Shown here piece by piece: positions 1-8,953 of a stretch of DNA of 64,000 nt. The translations under genes and the position numbers were made by a program. This DNA comes from Sinorhizobium numidicum (GTDB taxonomy: Bacteria > Pseudomonadota > Alphaproteobacteria > Rhizobiales > Rhizobiaceae). Where the stretch lies: positions 866,001 to 930,000 of the forward strand of contig NZ_CP120368.1 in the NCBI RefSeq assembly GCF_029892045.1. The letters run 5' to 3'. Each line of letters opens with the position of its first letter. The first letter of the stretch is position 1. Below the pieces are notes generated by a model. That model saw only the letters and a list, made by a program, of their open reading frames with translations, was not told the origin of the DNA and ran no database searches.

Positions 1-762
1 GGCGCCATGGTGGTCACGACTTGCCTCGCGTTCGAGTTCCTGCGAGCCCGCTGGAACTGGTCGGCCTTGGGGGCGGCGACCGTGCTCTTGCCGCTCTTCT
101 CGTTGGAGTTCGTCTTTCTCGGCGCCAACATGCTGAAGATCCATGACGGCGGCTATGTGCCGATCCTGATCGCGGCGACCTTCATCATCGTCATGTGGAC
201 CTGGAAGCGCGGCACGGAAATCCTTCACGCCAAGACCCGCCATATCGACATTCCGCTGGCAAGCTTCGTCAAATCGATCGAGCGCAAGAGCGAGCATGCG
301 CCGGTCGCCGTGCCGGGTACCGCGATCTTTCTGACGAGCGATCCGGACTCGACGCCGGCCGCCTTGCTTCATAACATCAAGCACAACCACGTGCTGCACA
401 TGCAGAACTTCATCCTGACGATCCGCACCGCCAACACGCCGAGGGTGCCGAAGGAGGAGCGCGTCAGCGTACGGCCCCTGTCGGAGCGCTTCACGCTGCT
501 CGAAATGAAGTTCGGCTTCATGGAGACGCAGAACGTCTCGCAGGCGCTGGGCCTCTTTCGCAAGTCGGGCTTGAAGTTCGACATCATGTCGACGTCCTTC
601 TATCTCGGCCGCCGCAAGCTCGTGCCCGATGCCCAATCCGGCATGCCGCACTGGCAGGATCGCCTGTTCATCGCGCTCGCCAATGCGGCAATCGATCCTT
701 CGGACTATTTCCGCCTGCCGACGAACCGCGTCGTCGAACTCGGCTCGCACGTGATCATCTGA
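1..762 (+). CDS. kup: Kup-family potassium uptake protein, C-terminal part (5' end outside window)
   Basis: The reading frame is open from the first base of the window, so only about the last 253 residues are seen. It begins within the late membrane helices (a hydrophobic stretch ending FVFLGANML, then the helix YVPILIAATFIIVMWTW) and continues into the long cytoplasmic tail typical of Kup/HAK/KUP K+ importers, with the family-typical VPGTAIFLTSDP and LLHNIKHN strings. Kup proteins import K+ with protons at the inner membrane. The start and the selectivity region are not visible. It ends with an intact stop about 260 bp before the next gene on the same strand. Confidence 0.93.
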   Translation, partial: GAMVVTTCLAFEFLRARWNWSALGAATVLLPLFSLEFVFLGANMLKIHDGGYVPILIAATFIIVMWTWKRGTEILHAKTRHIDIPLASFVKSIERKSEHAPVAVPGTAIFLTSDPDSTPAALLHNIKHNHVLHMQNFILTIRTANTPRVPKEERVSVRPLSERFTLLEMKFGFMETQNVSQALGLFRKSGLKFDIMSTSFYLGRRKLVPDAQSGMPHWQDRLFIALANAAIDPSDYFRLPTNRVVELGSHVII

Positions 763-1021
763 CTTCCTTCCATCTCGCATCGGCGGTGAGTCAGCCGCAT
801 GTTCCAGTGATGAGGCATTAACCAAACATCAAGGTTAATGCATCATTTTTGACGCTCGAAGGCAGCGGTCACGGAGAGCCGTCCGATCGCTTCAAAGGCC
901 TAACGTTCCGCACGAAATCTTGCCGCTGGTCTTCGGCCGGCTTGCGAGAACGCGTGTCCGAGTAAGAGTTGCGTGGAGCCGATCGGTGCGTAAGAGTCAG
1001 AAGTTGCGTCACAAGTTTCGC

Positions 1022-2161
1022 ATGTCCTTCTCGGCCTGGACCGGGCCGGCAATCATCGGTCTGGCAATCTTTCTCAGCTTTCCTTCGGCGGTGGCCTATT
1101 CGGATCTGGCGACCTTCCTGGCCGGCATCAACCGCGGCGGCGAACGTTGGCGTATGTATCTGACCCAATCGCCGGCAGGTTCGCTCCACGAGGTCGAGAT
1201 GGTGTTCGCCGATCCGATCACCACCGGTGCGCTGGATGGTGGCGCCGGCATCAATCTGCCCGACGGTAGCCGCGTAGCGCTGACCGCGGAGACCAAGCAT
1301 CACGGGACGCCGGACGAAGACCGCGTCACGCGCAAGCTGAAAAAAGGGCGGATCGTTGCCGTCAGCCCGGTTACGCCGCCAAAGGATTTTACCGCCGGTT
1401 CGATCCTACAGCGCACGAGCTCATTGCTGGAGCCGGACTTCGACGGGGCCGAGAAGATGATCTTCGCGAAGCCGAAGATCAAAGGCAAGGAGATCGAGAT
1501 CGCCACGGCCTTCTACCGTAAGAAACCGCCGAAGACCGGTATCGGCGTTTCACCGATGCTCGCCAAGCTCGTCACCAACGACAAGGCCGACATTCTCGCA
1601 ACCGCCTATGTCCGGCCCGAGCCGGACTATGCGCGTGAATCGCCCTTCGATTCGATCCTGCGGGAAGACAAGAATGCCGGGCGCTTCATTCCGGAAATAG
1701 CCCCGGACGACCATGCCTGGGCGGCGACGCCGTTGCCCCCGACCGTTTTCAGTAAGGAAGAGCAGACCTGCCTGGCCGAAGGCATCTATTTCGAGGCACG
1801 CAGCGAGCCCGTGAAAGGGCAGGCAGCGGTCGCCCAGGTGATTCTCAACCGCGTCCGCAACCCGACCTACCCGAAGACGATCTGCGGCGTCGTCTACCAA
1901 AACAAGGCCTGGCGCAACCGCTGCCAATTCTCGTTCGCCTGCGACATGATCCGCGACCTGATCTATTCGCGCTCGCACTGGAAGACCGCCAAGGAAGTCG
2001 CGCTGGCCGTCACCGCCGGCAAGATCTGGCTGTCCGAAGTGGGCTCCGCAACGCACTATCACGCGACCTATGTGAGGCCAGCTTGGGCCAAGACCATGAA
2101 ACGGGTCGGCAAGATCGGACTGCACATCTTCTACCGCACCTATGGCGGCGGCTGGAGCTGA
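1022..2161 (+). CDS. SleB-like cell wall hydrolase, membrane-anchored or secreted
   Basis: A 379-residue protein. The N-terminus has one hydrophobic segment (residues about 5-25, GPAIIGLAIFLSFPSAVA) that is a signal or anchor. The middle (about 30-240) is unrecognised. Residues about 246-375 form a Hydrolase_2/SleB domain with CLAEGIYFEARSE, GQAAVAQVILNRV and paired cysteines; the Glu in YFEARSE is the expected catalytic acid. Family members cleave peptidoglycan, first known from spore cortex lysis and here presumably acting in wall remodelling. I chose the ATG at 1022 because it puts the hydrophobic segment at the N-terminus; the frame is open back to 920, so a longer start cannot be excluded. 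No strong Shine-Dalgarno is visible at either. Confidence 0.82.
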   Translation: MSFSAWTGPAIIGLAIFLSFPSAVAYSDLATFLAGINRGGERWRMYLTQSPAGSLHEVEMVFADPITTGALDGGAGINLPDGSRVALTAETKHHGTPDEDRVTRKLKKGRIVAVSPVTPPKDFTAGSILQRTSSLLEPDFDGAEKMIFAKPKIKGKEIEIATAFYRKKPPKTGIGVSPMLAKLVTNDKADILATAYVRPEPDYARESPFDSILREDKNAGRFIPEIAPDDHAWAATPLPPTVFSKEEQTCLAEGIYFEARSEPVKGQAAVAQVILNRVRNPTYPKTICGVVYQNKAWRNRCQFSFACDMIRDLIYSRSHWKTAKEVALAVTAGKIWLSEVGSATHYHATYVRPAWAKTMKRVGKIGLHIFYRTYGGGWS

Positions 2162-2323
2162 CCGGCGCGTTCGACTCCGTGCACGCGTAAGTCATGCGGC
2201 CGGTGCCCGAACACCGCGTACGGCAACGATTCCCGCTGCCGCTTTGTCGCAGCTTGCGGATTTAATCATTTAAGCCATTGATTTCTCTTCGAAACATTGT
2301 CCACGTCGAACGCTCTTCCATGC

Positions 2324-2352
2324 CTTGACTATACGGGTGCCTAAAACTATGT
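2324..2352 (+). promoter_or_regulatory. sigma70-type promoter of the F0 ATP synthase operon
   Basis: A -35 hexamer CTTGAC (2324-2329) is followed after exactly 17 bp by CTATGT (2347-2352). This is close to the alphaproteobacterial housekeeping consensus CTTGAC-N17-CTATAT. It lies about 100 bp upstream of the atpI GTG start and is the only good candidate in the 290 bp gap between the hydrolase and atpI. Confidence 0.7.
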
Positions 2353-2451
2353 TGCGCGCGACTTCAAATGGGGCCGAAGCGTGGCTTGGATACCGGCCGT
2401 TTGTATGACCGAGATCGCGTTCGACCGCGTGGGGCTGCAAAGGGGAGCCAT

Positions 2452-2811
2452 GTGACGGAGAAGCCGGAAGACAGTCTGGAAGCGCGGCTGAAGCGTCTTG
2501 GCGACGACATTGCGTCCAAGCGGACGGAAGAGTCGGAGGACGTCGAAGTTCGTGCCGCTGAAAGCCGCAAAGGCTATGCGGCGGCAATGAAGCTCTCGAG
2601 CGAGTTCATCGCCGCCATCGTGGTCGGGGCGTTTCTGGGCTATCTTTTGGACCATTTTGCGGGTACAGGGCCGTGGGGCATGATCGTCCTCCTGCTTCTC
2701 GGGTTCTGTGCCGGTGTTTTGAATGTGCTGCGTTCTGCCGGACTGGTGGCGACACCCGATCAGCGGAAAGACGGCCTTGGGAATGACAAGAAGGACGGAG
2801 GCGGCGTCTGA
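2452..2811 (+). CDS. atpI: ATP synthase accessory protein I
   Basis: A 119-residue protein with a charged N-terminal region and two membrane helices (FIAAIVVGAFLGYLLDHF and WGMIVLLLLGFCAGVLNVL), the standard AtpI layout. AtpI is a small membrane protein that assists assembly of the c-ring or divalent cation handling in F0. I chose the GTG at 2452 because AAAGGGGAG lies just upstream and the translation then begins VTEKPEDSLE. The frame is open to 2368, but that extension is Arg-rich and would leave the promoter at 2324-2352 almost no leader. It is first in the F0 operon, 60 bp before atpB. Confidence 0.88.
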   Translation: MTEKPEDSLEARLKRLGDDIASKRTEESEDVEVRAAESRKGYAAAMKLSSEFIAAIVVGAFLGYLLDHFAGTGPWGMIVLLLLGFCAGVLNVLRSAGLVATPDQRKDGLGNDKKDGGGV

Positions 2812-2871
2812 GGCGTCGCCCGGAAGAACACGGTTTCCGCTTGCGGGCGGGTAAAATGAAAGAGAAGCGCG

Positions 2872-3624
2872 GTGTCAAACGATCCGACCCACCAGTTCCT
2901 GGTCAATAAGATTGTCCCGATCGAGATTGGCGGACTTGACTTTTCCTTCACCAATGCGTCGCTGTTCATGGTTGCGACCGTCGGTGTTGCTGCCGGCTTC
3001 CTTTACCTGACTACATCGCAGCGCGGGCTGATCCCGACGCGCATGCAGTCGGTTTCGGAGATGTCGTACGAGTTCATCGCGTCGATGCTGCGCGAGGGCG
3101 CCGGCAGCCACGGAATGAAATTCTTTCCGATGGTCTTCTCGCTGTTCATGTTCATCCTGACGGCGAACCTGCTGGGGATGTTTCCCTATTTCTTCACCGT
3201 CACCAGCCAGATCATCGTGACGTTCGCTCTGGCCGTCTTCGTGATCGGCACGGTCATTCTCTACGGTTTCTATAAGCACGGCCTCGGCTTCCTGAAGCTT
3301 TTCGTGCCTCATGGCGTGCCCGGCGTGCTGCTGCCGCTGGTGGTGACGATTGAAATCATCTCATTCCTTTCCCGTCCCATCAGCCTTTCGGTCCGTCTGT
3401 TCGCCAACATGCTGGCCGGCCACATCACGCTGAAGGTCTTTGCGGGCTTCGTCACCTCGCTGAGCGCTCTCGGCGCGCTCGGCATCGGCGGTGCGATCCT
3501 GCCTCTCATCATGACCGTCGCTATCACCGGTCTCGAATTCCTCGTTTGCTTCCTCCAGGCCTATGTCTTTGCGGTGCTGACCTGCATGTACCTCAACGAT
3601 GCCGTCCACCCGGGAAGCCACTAG
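2872..3624 (+). CDS. atpB: F0F1 ATP synthase subunit a
   Basis: A 250-residue polytopic membrane protein, normal length for subunit a. It forms the proton half-channels next to the c-ring. The key segment [14 protein letters not shown] contains the essential Arg (E. coli R210 equivalent), and the last helices ([22 protein letters not shown]) match the conserved C-terminal region. The start is a GTG (MSNDPTHQF) preceded by AGAGAAG. It is the second gene of atpI-atpB-atpE-b'-b. Confidence 0.97.
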   Translation: MSNDPTHQFLVNKIVPIEIGGLDFSFTNASLFMVATVGVAAGFLYLTTSQRGLIPTRMQSVSEMSYEFIASMLREGAGSHGMKFFPMVFSLFMFILTANLLGMFPYFFTVTSQIIVTFALAVFVIGTVILYGFYKHGLGFLKLFVPHGVPGVLLPLVVTIEIISFLSRPISLSVRLFANMLAGHITLKVFAGFVTSLSALGALGIGGAILPLIMTVAITGLEFLVCFLQAYVFAVLTCMYLNDAVHPGSH

Positions 3625-3709
3625 GGAATAACAGTCGCTGGCTTCCGGTCGGCCTAGCCGCCGAAAGCACAAATCCTAAGCCGCAACACCATTTCGAAGG
3701 AGTTCAATC

Positions 3710-3937
3710 ATGGAAGCGGAAGCAGCAAAGTTCATCGGTGCAGGTCTTGCATGCCTCGGTATGGCCGGCACGGCTCTCGGCCTCGGCAATATCTTCGGCA
3801 GCTATCTCTCCGGCGCGCTGCGCAACCCGTCGGCTGCTGACGGCCAGTTCGGCCGCCTCGTATTCGGCTTCGCCGTTACGGAAGCTCTGGGCATCTTCTC
3901 GCTGCTCGTAGCCCTGCTCCTCCTCTTCGCCGTCTAA
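3710..3937 (+). CDS. atpE: F0F1 ATP synthase subunit c
   Basis: A 75-residue hairpin proteolipid of two hydrophobic helices joined by the polar loop RNP (residues 38-40). The proton-carrying carboxylate is Glu58 in VTEALGIF. The first helix has the Gly/Ala-rich pattern needed for c-ring packing. A strong ribosome binding site (AAGGAG, 8 bp before the ATG) fits the high c-subunit stoichiometry. It lies 85 bp after atpB. Confidence 0.98.
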   Translation: MEAEAAKFIGAGLACLGMAGTALGLGNIFGSYLSGALRNPSAADGQFGRLVFGFAVTEALGIFSLLVALLLLFAV

Positions 3938-4007
3938 TAACGGATGAAGTTTCGGCCGCGGCCCTCAGGGTCGCGGCCGCGCATATTCTTGCACCTTGGA
4001 GGTGAGC

Positions 4008-4625
4008 ATGTTTGTGACCGCGGCTTATGCCCAGCAGTCGACCCCCACTGAAGGCGCCGAAACACACGATGCCACTGCGGCCGGTGAGGTGCACACCGAA
4101 ACGGGTGTGGCCCACGAAGGCGAGGCTGGCTCCGGCGTTTTCCCGCCCTTCGATTCGACCCATTTCGCATCGCAGCTGCTCTGGCTCGCGATCACGTTCG
4201 GCCTTTTCTATCTCCTGATGTCGAAGGTCATCATTCCGCGCATCGGCGGAATTCTTGAAACCCGCCATGACCGAATCGCGCAGGACCTCGATGAGGCCTC
4301 CCGCCTGAAGGGCGAGGCAGACGCCGCCATCGCAGCCTACGAGCAGGAACTCGCAAACGCCAAGGCCAAGGGCCACTCGATAGCGGACACTGCCCGCGAG
4401 GCCGTCAAAAGCAAGGCCAACGCCGAACGAGCCACTGTCGAAGCCGAGCTGGCGAAGAAGATCGCCACGGCCGAGGCGCGCATCGCCGATATTAAGACCA
4501 AGGCGCTTGCCGACGTCGGCGCGATCGCCGAGGACACGGCAGCCGCGGTCGTCAAGCAACTGATCGGCGGGACTGTCACCAAGACCGAGATCGCCGCGGC
4601 GGTCAAGTCGTCGGCAGGCAACTGA
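4008..4625 (+). CDS. atpF2: F0F1 ATP synthase subunit b'
   Basis: A 205-residue subunit of the peripheral stalk. A long Glu/Thr/His-rich N-terminal extension (residues about 8-48) precedes one membrane helix ([19 protein letters not shown]), followed by a long Ala/Glu/Lys-rich coiled coil. Photosynthetic and alphaproteobacterial ATP synthases use a b/b' heterodimer, and the next gene supplies b. I chose the ATG at 4008 with GGAGGTGAGC upstream; an in-frame TTG at 3996 would overlap that ribosome binding site. Confidence 0.93.
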   Translation: MFVTAAYAQQSTPTEGAETHDATAAGEVHTETGVAHEGEAGSGVFPPFDSTHFASQLLWLAITFGLFYLLMSKVIIPRIGGILETRHDRIAQDLDEASRLKGEADAAIAAYEQELANAKAKGHSIADTAREAVKSKANAERATVEAELAKKIATAEARIADIKTKALADVGAIAEDTAAAVVKQLIGGTVTKTEIAAAVKSSAGN

Positions 4626-4638
4626 GGAGCGACCAACC

Positions 4639-5124
4639 ATGGCACTTGATGCGACTTTTTACGCCCTCGTCGGCCTGATCCTCTTCTTCGCCCTCATCGC
4701 CTATCTGAAGGTTCCGGGCATGGTTGCCAGTGCGCTTGATGCGCGTGCCGACAAGATCGGCAACGAGCTTAAGGAAGCCAAGCGCCTGCGCGAAGAGGCG
4801 CAGAGCCTGGTCGCCGAATATCAGCGCAAGCGCAAGGATGCCGAAGCGGAAGCTGCCAGCATCGTCGCTGCGGCGCAGCGCGAAGCCGAAATGCTGACCG
4901 CGGAAGCCAAACAGAAGACCGAGGAATATGTCACGCGCCGCACGGCGCTTTCCGAGCAGAAGATCAAGCAGGCCGAAACCGACGCGATCAACGCGGTGCG
5001 TGCGGCTGCCGTCGACCTGGCGATCAGCGCGGCCGAGAAGGTGCTGGCGACCAAGACCGATGCCAGCGCTCAAGAGGCGCTCTTCAAGAAGACACTCGGC
5101 GAGGTCAAGACCCGCCTCATTTAA
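4639..5124 (+). CDS. atpF: F0F1 ATP synthase subunit b
   Basis: A 161-residue peripheral-stalk subunit with one N-terminal membrane helix (FYALVGLILFFALIAYL) and an uninterrupted charged helix (EAKRLREEAQSLVAEY and onward) that dimerises with b' and contacts F1. It starts 13 bp after the b' stop and is the last gene of the operon, followed by a rho-independent terminator. No F1 genes follow, as expected where F0 and F1 are encoded separately. Confidence 0.95.
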   Translation: MALDATFYALVGLILFFALIAYLKVPGMVASALDARADKIGNELKEAKRLREEAQSLVAEYQRKRKDAEAEAASIVAAAQREAEMLTAEAKQKTEEYVTRRTALSEQKIKQAETDAINAVRAAAVDLAISAAEKVLATKTDASAQEALFKKTLGEVKTRLI

Positions 5125-5151
5125 GTTTTGATCCGGTCTTGCGAATTCGAG

Positions 5152-5177
5152 AGCTCCGCTTCGGCGGGGCTTTTTTA
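5152..5177 (+). terminator. Rho-independent terminator of the F0 operon
   Basis: Stem AGCTCCGC (5152-5159) and GCGGGGCT (5164-5171) with a TTCG tetraloop, followed by a T run. It is located 28 bp after the atpF stop. The remaining 190 bp up to the 3' end of rnhB show no gene. Confidence 0.9.
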
Positions 5178-5368
5178 TTGGGATGTGACGTCTGGTGCCG
5201 GGCAGTATATGCGGCTGCCGTCCTGCTCGCCTTGACGTCATGCCGGCAGGCGGCACGACCGGGTTGCGCCCGGCAAACGCTCCCGCAAAATTTATGAGGT
5301 TCTGCGGCCGCGGCCTGGGTCCGCTATCTTGCATGCGAATCGCACGCGCGCCTTTTCGCGCGCCGGCG

Positions 5369-6019
5369 TTACGCCGTCCGAAACGGGCGAAAGGTTAGGC
5401 GATGCAGGGAACAGGGACCGTGGCTGTCGATCGCAGTGCGATGCTTCTCTGTTGCATAGCCCACATGCGTGGCAAAACCATAGAGGGGGAAGGTGGCATC
5501 GGCGCGCGCCATCATCCGGTCTCGGGTAACCTTGGCGACGATGGACGCGGCGGCGATCGACGCGGATCGGGAATCGCCCTTGACGATCGCCTTCGCATGG
5601 CAGGAAAGACCCTGAGGAACATCGCGGCCATCGATGAGCGCGAAACGTGCCGCGATCGCTAGGCCGTCGATGGCGCGCCGCATGGCGTCGAGACTTGCCT
5701 TGAGAATATCGGTGGTGTCGATATGCGTGGCCGAGGATGAGGCGATCGAGACCGTCGCCGTCGCCATGATCTCTTTGAACAGGACCTCGCGCTGTTCCGC
5801 GCTCAAGAGCTTGCTGTCGTTCAGTCCGGCCGGAATGAGATCGGGATCGAGAATGACAGCGGCTGCAACGACCGGACCAGCGAGCGGGCCGCGTCCGGCT
5901 TCATCCGCGCCCGCGATCGGCCAAAAACCGTCTCGGCGTGCGGCGAGTTCGAAGCTGAAGTCCGGAACTGGCAGCTCGAGAGGAAAAAGGGGGGAATCGG
6001 GCGATTTGCGACGTGACAT
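5369..6019 (-). CDS. rnhB: Ribonuclease HII
   Basis: A 216-residue enzyme that removes ribonucleotides and RNA primers from RNA/DNA duplexes using Mg2+ or Mn2+. The N-terminal [13 protein letters not shown] motif contains the first Asp-Glu metal ligands; LNDSK, the Asp in ALIDGRDVP and [14 protein letters not shown] follow in the expected order. Length is normal for the family. It lies downstream of, and in the same direction as, the radical SAM gene (start 7413), with a 236 bp gap. Confidence 0.95.
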   Translation of the reverse strand: MSRRKSPDSPLFPLELPVPDFSFELAARRDGFWPIAGADEAGRGPLAGPVVAAAVILDPDLIPAGLNDSKLLSAEQREVLFKEIMATATVSIASSSATHIDTTDILKASLDAMRRAIDGLAIAARFALIDGRDVPQGLSCHAKAIVKGDSRSASIAAASIVAKVTRDRMMARADATFPLYGFATHVGYATEKHRTAIDSHGPCSLHRLTFRPFRTA

Positions 6020-6255
6020 GCGGGGGACCCTCGCATATTCGCCCGATTCCCTTCAAGCCCCCCGGTTCGATTGCGGCGGTGACCGGGAGGAAAACCAGCG
6101 CCATCCAGAGGCAGGGGAGGGCACCGGAGTCGAATTTTGCATGAAACCATTCCTGGACGTCCAAGTCCTGCACCGGGTATCGTTGATCCTCAACGCATCA
6201 GATTAAGCTCATTAGAGCGGACGCCTGGGGGAACGCCGATGCCTTCCTCGTCCCG

Positions 6256-7413
6256 CTAGAGCAGCGACAGTTGGACGCCCATCCCAAGCGGAGGCACAAA
6301 AATATCGTTCCGCAATTGCCGCCGGGTAAGATTGAGACCAAGTCGCTTGGCAGCGAGTTCGAAGCGGCGGCCGATCTGCCACGCATAGGGACCTGCCCCC
6401 TTCATGCGCTTGCCGAATTCGGCGTCATAGTCCTTGCCGCCGCGCATGGACCGGATGAGCGACATGACATGCCTGTAGCGGTCCGGATAGTTCCTCAAGA
6501 GCCAGTCCCGGAAAAGGGGGCTCACTTCGAATGGCAGACGCAAGAGCACGTAACTCGCTTCCGAGGCGCCCGCCGTCTTGGCTGAGTCGAGGACGCGCTC
6601 GATCTCGTGGTCGTTCAATGCGGGAATGATCGGGGCAACCAATACGCCGGCCGGAATGCCTGCTTCCGAGATTGCTCGAATGGCCTCGAGCCTCTTGGCC
6701 GGCGTCGACGCCCGCGGTTCCATGGTCCGCGCGAGTTTTCGGTCGAGCGTCGTCACCGAAATGCCGACCCGCGCCAGTCCTTTTTCCGCCATTGGGGCAA
6801 GAAGGTCGATATCGCGCGTCACCAGGGCCGATTTCGTGACGATCATCACCGGATGGTTGGCCGCCTTCAGGATTTCGAGAATCTGGCGCATGATCCGCCA
6901 CTCCTTCTCGATCGGCTGATAGGGATCCGTATTGGTGCCTATCGCGATCGGACGAACCTTGTAGTCAGGCCTTGCAAGTTCACGCTCCAGCAGGCGTGGC
7001 GCATCCGGCTTGGCAAAGAGCTTGGATTCGAAGTCGAGACCGGCCGAGAGCCCCATATAGGCGTGGGTTGGTCGGGCGAAACAATAGATGCAACCATGCT
7101 CGCAGCCGCGATAGGGATTGATCGAACGATCGAAGGAAATATCCGGAGACTCATTGCGCGTTATGATGGCCTTCGGCTTCTCGACCTGAACTTCGGTCTT
7201 GAACGGCGGCAGTTCCTCGATGCTTTGCCAACCATCATCGAAGACTTCACGCGTTGTGGGCTCGAAGCGTCCCGACATGTTGAGGCCGGCGCCACGCCCA
7301 CGGCGGCGGTCGATCTCAATCCTGACGCCACTTCCCTTGACGATCGCTTCGGCCATGTCTGCGGTATTGCCGGGCGCAAAAGCACCTTGCTTGAGTTGAG
7401 ACAGCTCGCTCAT
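6256..7413 (-). CDS. PA0069-family radical SAM protein (spore photoproduct lyase-like)
   Basis: A 385-residue radical SAM protein. The iron-sulfur motif CEHGCIYC sits in NPYRGCEHGCIYCFARP, with IGTNTDPYQPIEKEWRIMR and ISVTTLD downstream, the pattern of the PA0069/SplB-like group. Spore photoproduct lyase itself repairs UV lesions in DNA; the role of this bacterial subgroup is not established to my knowledge. I chose the ATG at 7413 (GGGAG eight bases upstream) over an in-frame GTG at 7437. An SOS-type LexA box lies about 70 bp upstream, hinting at damage-inducible expression. Confidence 0.85.
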   Translation of the reverse strand: MSELSQLKQGAFAPGNTADMAEAIVKGSGVRIEIDRRRGRGAGLNMSGRFEPTTREVFDDGWQSIEELPPFKTEVQVEKPKAIITRNESPDISFDRSINPYRGCEHGCIYCFARPTHAYMGLSAGLDFESKLFAKPDAPRLLERELARPDYKVRPIAIGTNTDPYQPIEKEWRIMRQILEILKAANHPVMIVTKSALVTRDIDLLAPMAEKGLARVGISVTTLDRKLARTMEPRASTPAKRLEAIRAISEAGIPAGVLVAPIIPALNDHEIERVLDSAKTAGASEASYVLLRLPFEVSPLFRDWLLRNYPDRYRHVMSLIRSMRGGKDYDAEFGKRMKGAGPYAWQIGRRFELAAKRLGLNLTRRQLRNDIFVPPLGMGVQLSLL

Positions 7414-7482
7414 CGGAAAATCTCCCAGGAACCGCACACTTGATTCCGTTTCGTCCTGATTATTTTCCTATCCCAGGAACGA

Positions 7483-7497
7483 GAACAAAGCAAGAAC
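7483..7497 (-). promoter_or_regulatory. Putative LexA (SOS) box, GAAC-N7-GAAC
   Basis: The plus strand reads GAAC-AAAGCAA-GAAC, so the minus strand reads GTTC-N7-GTTC, the direct-repeat LexA operator of alphaproteobacteria. It is 70 bp upstream of the radical SAM start on the minus strand and 104 bp upstream of the plus-strand gene at 7601. A further GAAC at 7477 lies out of the 11 bp register. The short motif can occur by chance, so this is a candidate only. Confidence 0.5.
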
Positions 7498-7600
7498 AAA
7501 ACATGGTGCGGCGCAGAACGTCGAAGAAGGAGAGATGGCCGAAGGGGCTTGCCGCCCAAAGGGTTGTGGCATTTGGCCGGGCAATACGCTAGGAACGATT

Positions 7601-8134
7601 ATGCTGACGATTATCATGGAGACACGGGATAACGAAGCGGAGCTGGCCCAGACGCTCTCGGCGCTTGTTGCCGGCGCGGTGGAGGGACTTGTCAGCGACG
7701 TCATCATCCTCGATCACGGGTCGAGCGACGGTTCGGTGCGCGTTGCCGATGCGGCCGGCTGCCGCTTCTGCCTCGATTGGGATCTCGGCGATATTCTTCG
7801 CTCGGCGCGCGGCGAGTGGCTGATGCTGCTGGAGCCGGGCGCTCGCCCCGTCGGACGCTGGGTGGATGAACTCGCGGAATACGTATCGCTCAACAAGAGT
7901 CCGGCACGGTTTTCTCCGTCGCGTATGCACAAACGCTCGTTTCTCAAACGCCTGTCACGCAAGACGCCACCGCTTGAGGCCGGCTTTTTGATGCGAAAAA
8001 GGGATGCGGTTGCGGTCGCGCGCGCCAACATGCGACTGAGCGACATCGCCAGCGGTCGGGCCGTGCGCAAGCTTGCCACCGAGCTCGTTCCGGCCTGGGT
8101 CGCTGCAGGCAATCGATCGGTCGAGCAAGCCTGA
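7601..8134 (+). CDS. Short glycosyltransferase family 2-like protein
   Basis: A 177-residue protein. The N-terminal 90 residues resemble the nucleotide-sugar half of a GT-A fold (MLTIIMETRDNEAELAQTL, then VIILDHGSSDGSVRVA and ARGEWLMLLEPGARP), but a full GT2 catalytic domain with DXD and QXXRW motifs is not visible. It may be a non-catalytic or minimal member of unknown substrate. The ATG at 7601 follows AGGAA; the frame is open to 7535 but that extension is not protein-like. It stands alone between the divergent radical SAM gene and the convergent moaB. Confidence 0.7.
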   Translation: MLTIIMETRDNEAELAQTLSALVAGAVEGLVSDVIILDHGSSDGSVRVADAAGCRFCLDWDLGDILRSARGEWLMLLEPGARPVGRWVDELAEYVSLNKSPARFSPSRMHKRSFLKRLSRKTPPLEAGFLMRKRDAVAVARANMRLSDIASGRAVRKLATELVPAWVAAGNRSVEQA

Positions 8135-8405
8135 CCGCAAGATGGGGCGTGCCTTGCGGCACCCCCGAAGCGACCCTCAAATAAACTTTTCTGGGAAATC
8201 TTTTGCTATGGATGCTCCACGTCGTTTTGTGGGCACCATGTCGTATAGCTACGTGGACCCCCCGGTTGGATGGTCCGGAAGGAGGCGTCTTCGCTTCGCT
8301 CGAAGTGGTCTGGTGATTTGCCTCTGCCGCTTCGCGCTTGGCTGACGAGGAGGAACATACAGCATTTATCTGTGGAAGGCTGTTCCAAAGGGAACATGTG
8401 GGTCG

Positions 8406-8948
8406 TCAGCCCCGCTTCAGATGTTCGTCCAGCCGCGGCATGATCTCTACGAAGTTGCAGGGCATGTGCCTGTAGTCGAGCTGCTGCTTCAGGATTCCGT
8501 CCCAGGCATCCCTGCAGGCACCCGGCGATCCGGGCAGGACGAAGATGAATGTGGCGTTGGCGACGCCGCCGGTTGCCCGTGATTGGATCGTCGAGGTGCC
8601 GATCTTCTCATAGGAGATCCGGTGAAACACTTCGGAAAATCCATCCATGCGCTTTTCGAAAAGCGGCTCCAGCGCTTCCGGCGTCACGTCGCGGCCGGTG
8701 AAACCAGTGCCGCCGGTGGTAATGATCACGTCGATGGCATCGTCCAGCGTCCAGGTTTTCACCTGATCATAAATCTTCTGCCGATCGTCGGGAACGATCG
8801 CGCGCGCTGCGAGCCGATGACCGGCCTCGCGTATCCGCGCCTCGAGCGTGTCGCCGGACCTGTCGTCCGCCGGCGTTCGCGTATCGGAGACGGTAAGAAC
8901 CGCAATACCCACCGGAATAAAGGCACGTGTTTCGTTGATCCCGGGCAT
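8406..8948 (-). CDS. moaB: Molybdenum cofactor biosynthesis protein B
   Basis: A 180-residue MoaB/MogA-fold protein that binds and adenylylates molybdopterin. Motifs seen: VLTVSDTR near residue 17, IITTGGTGFTGRDVTPEA (the TGGTG phosphate loop), and FVLPGSPGACRDAWD. The start at 8948 (MPGINETRAFIPV) lies 5 bp after the ispE stop, so it is the last gene of the TPR-ispE-moaB transcription unit. Molybdopterin and isoprenoid genes in one operon have no obvious functional link. Confidence 0.93.
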   Translation of the reverse strand: MPGINETRAFIPVGIAVLTVSDTRTPADDRSGDTLEARIREAGHRLAARAIVPDDRQKIYDQVKTWTLDDAIDVIITTGGTGFTGRDVTPEALEPLFEKRMDGFSEVFHRISYEKIGTSTIQSRATGGVANATFIFVLPGSPGACRDAWDGILKQQLDYRHMPCNFVEIMPRLDEHLKRG

Positions 8949-8953
8949 TGGCG

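Noticed and set aside
5231..5265. CTTGAC near 5234 as a promoter
   Set aside because: No usable -10 at 16-18 bp spacing and no plus-strand gene follows; it lies between the atp terminator and the convergent rnhB end.
8265..8305. Resemblance to the SRP RNA tip (GGTCCGGAAGGAGG)
   Set aside because: The following AGCAGCC segment of the SRP core is missing and no long closing stem is visible.
8206..8397. 63 aa minus-strand frame in the moaB-side intergenic region
   Set aside because: No ribosome binding site, no signal peptide and low-complexity translation; likely non-coding.
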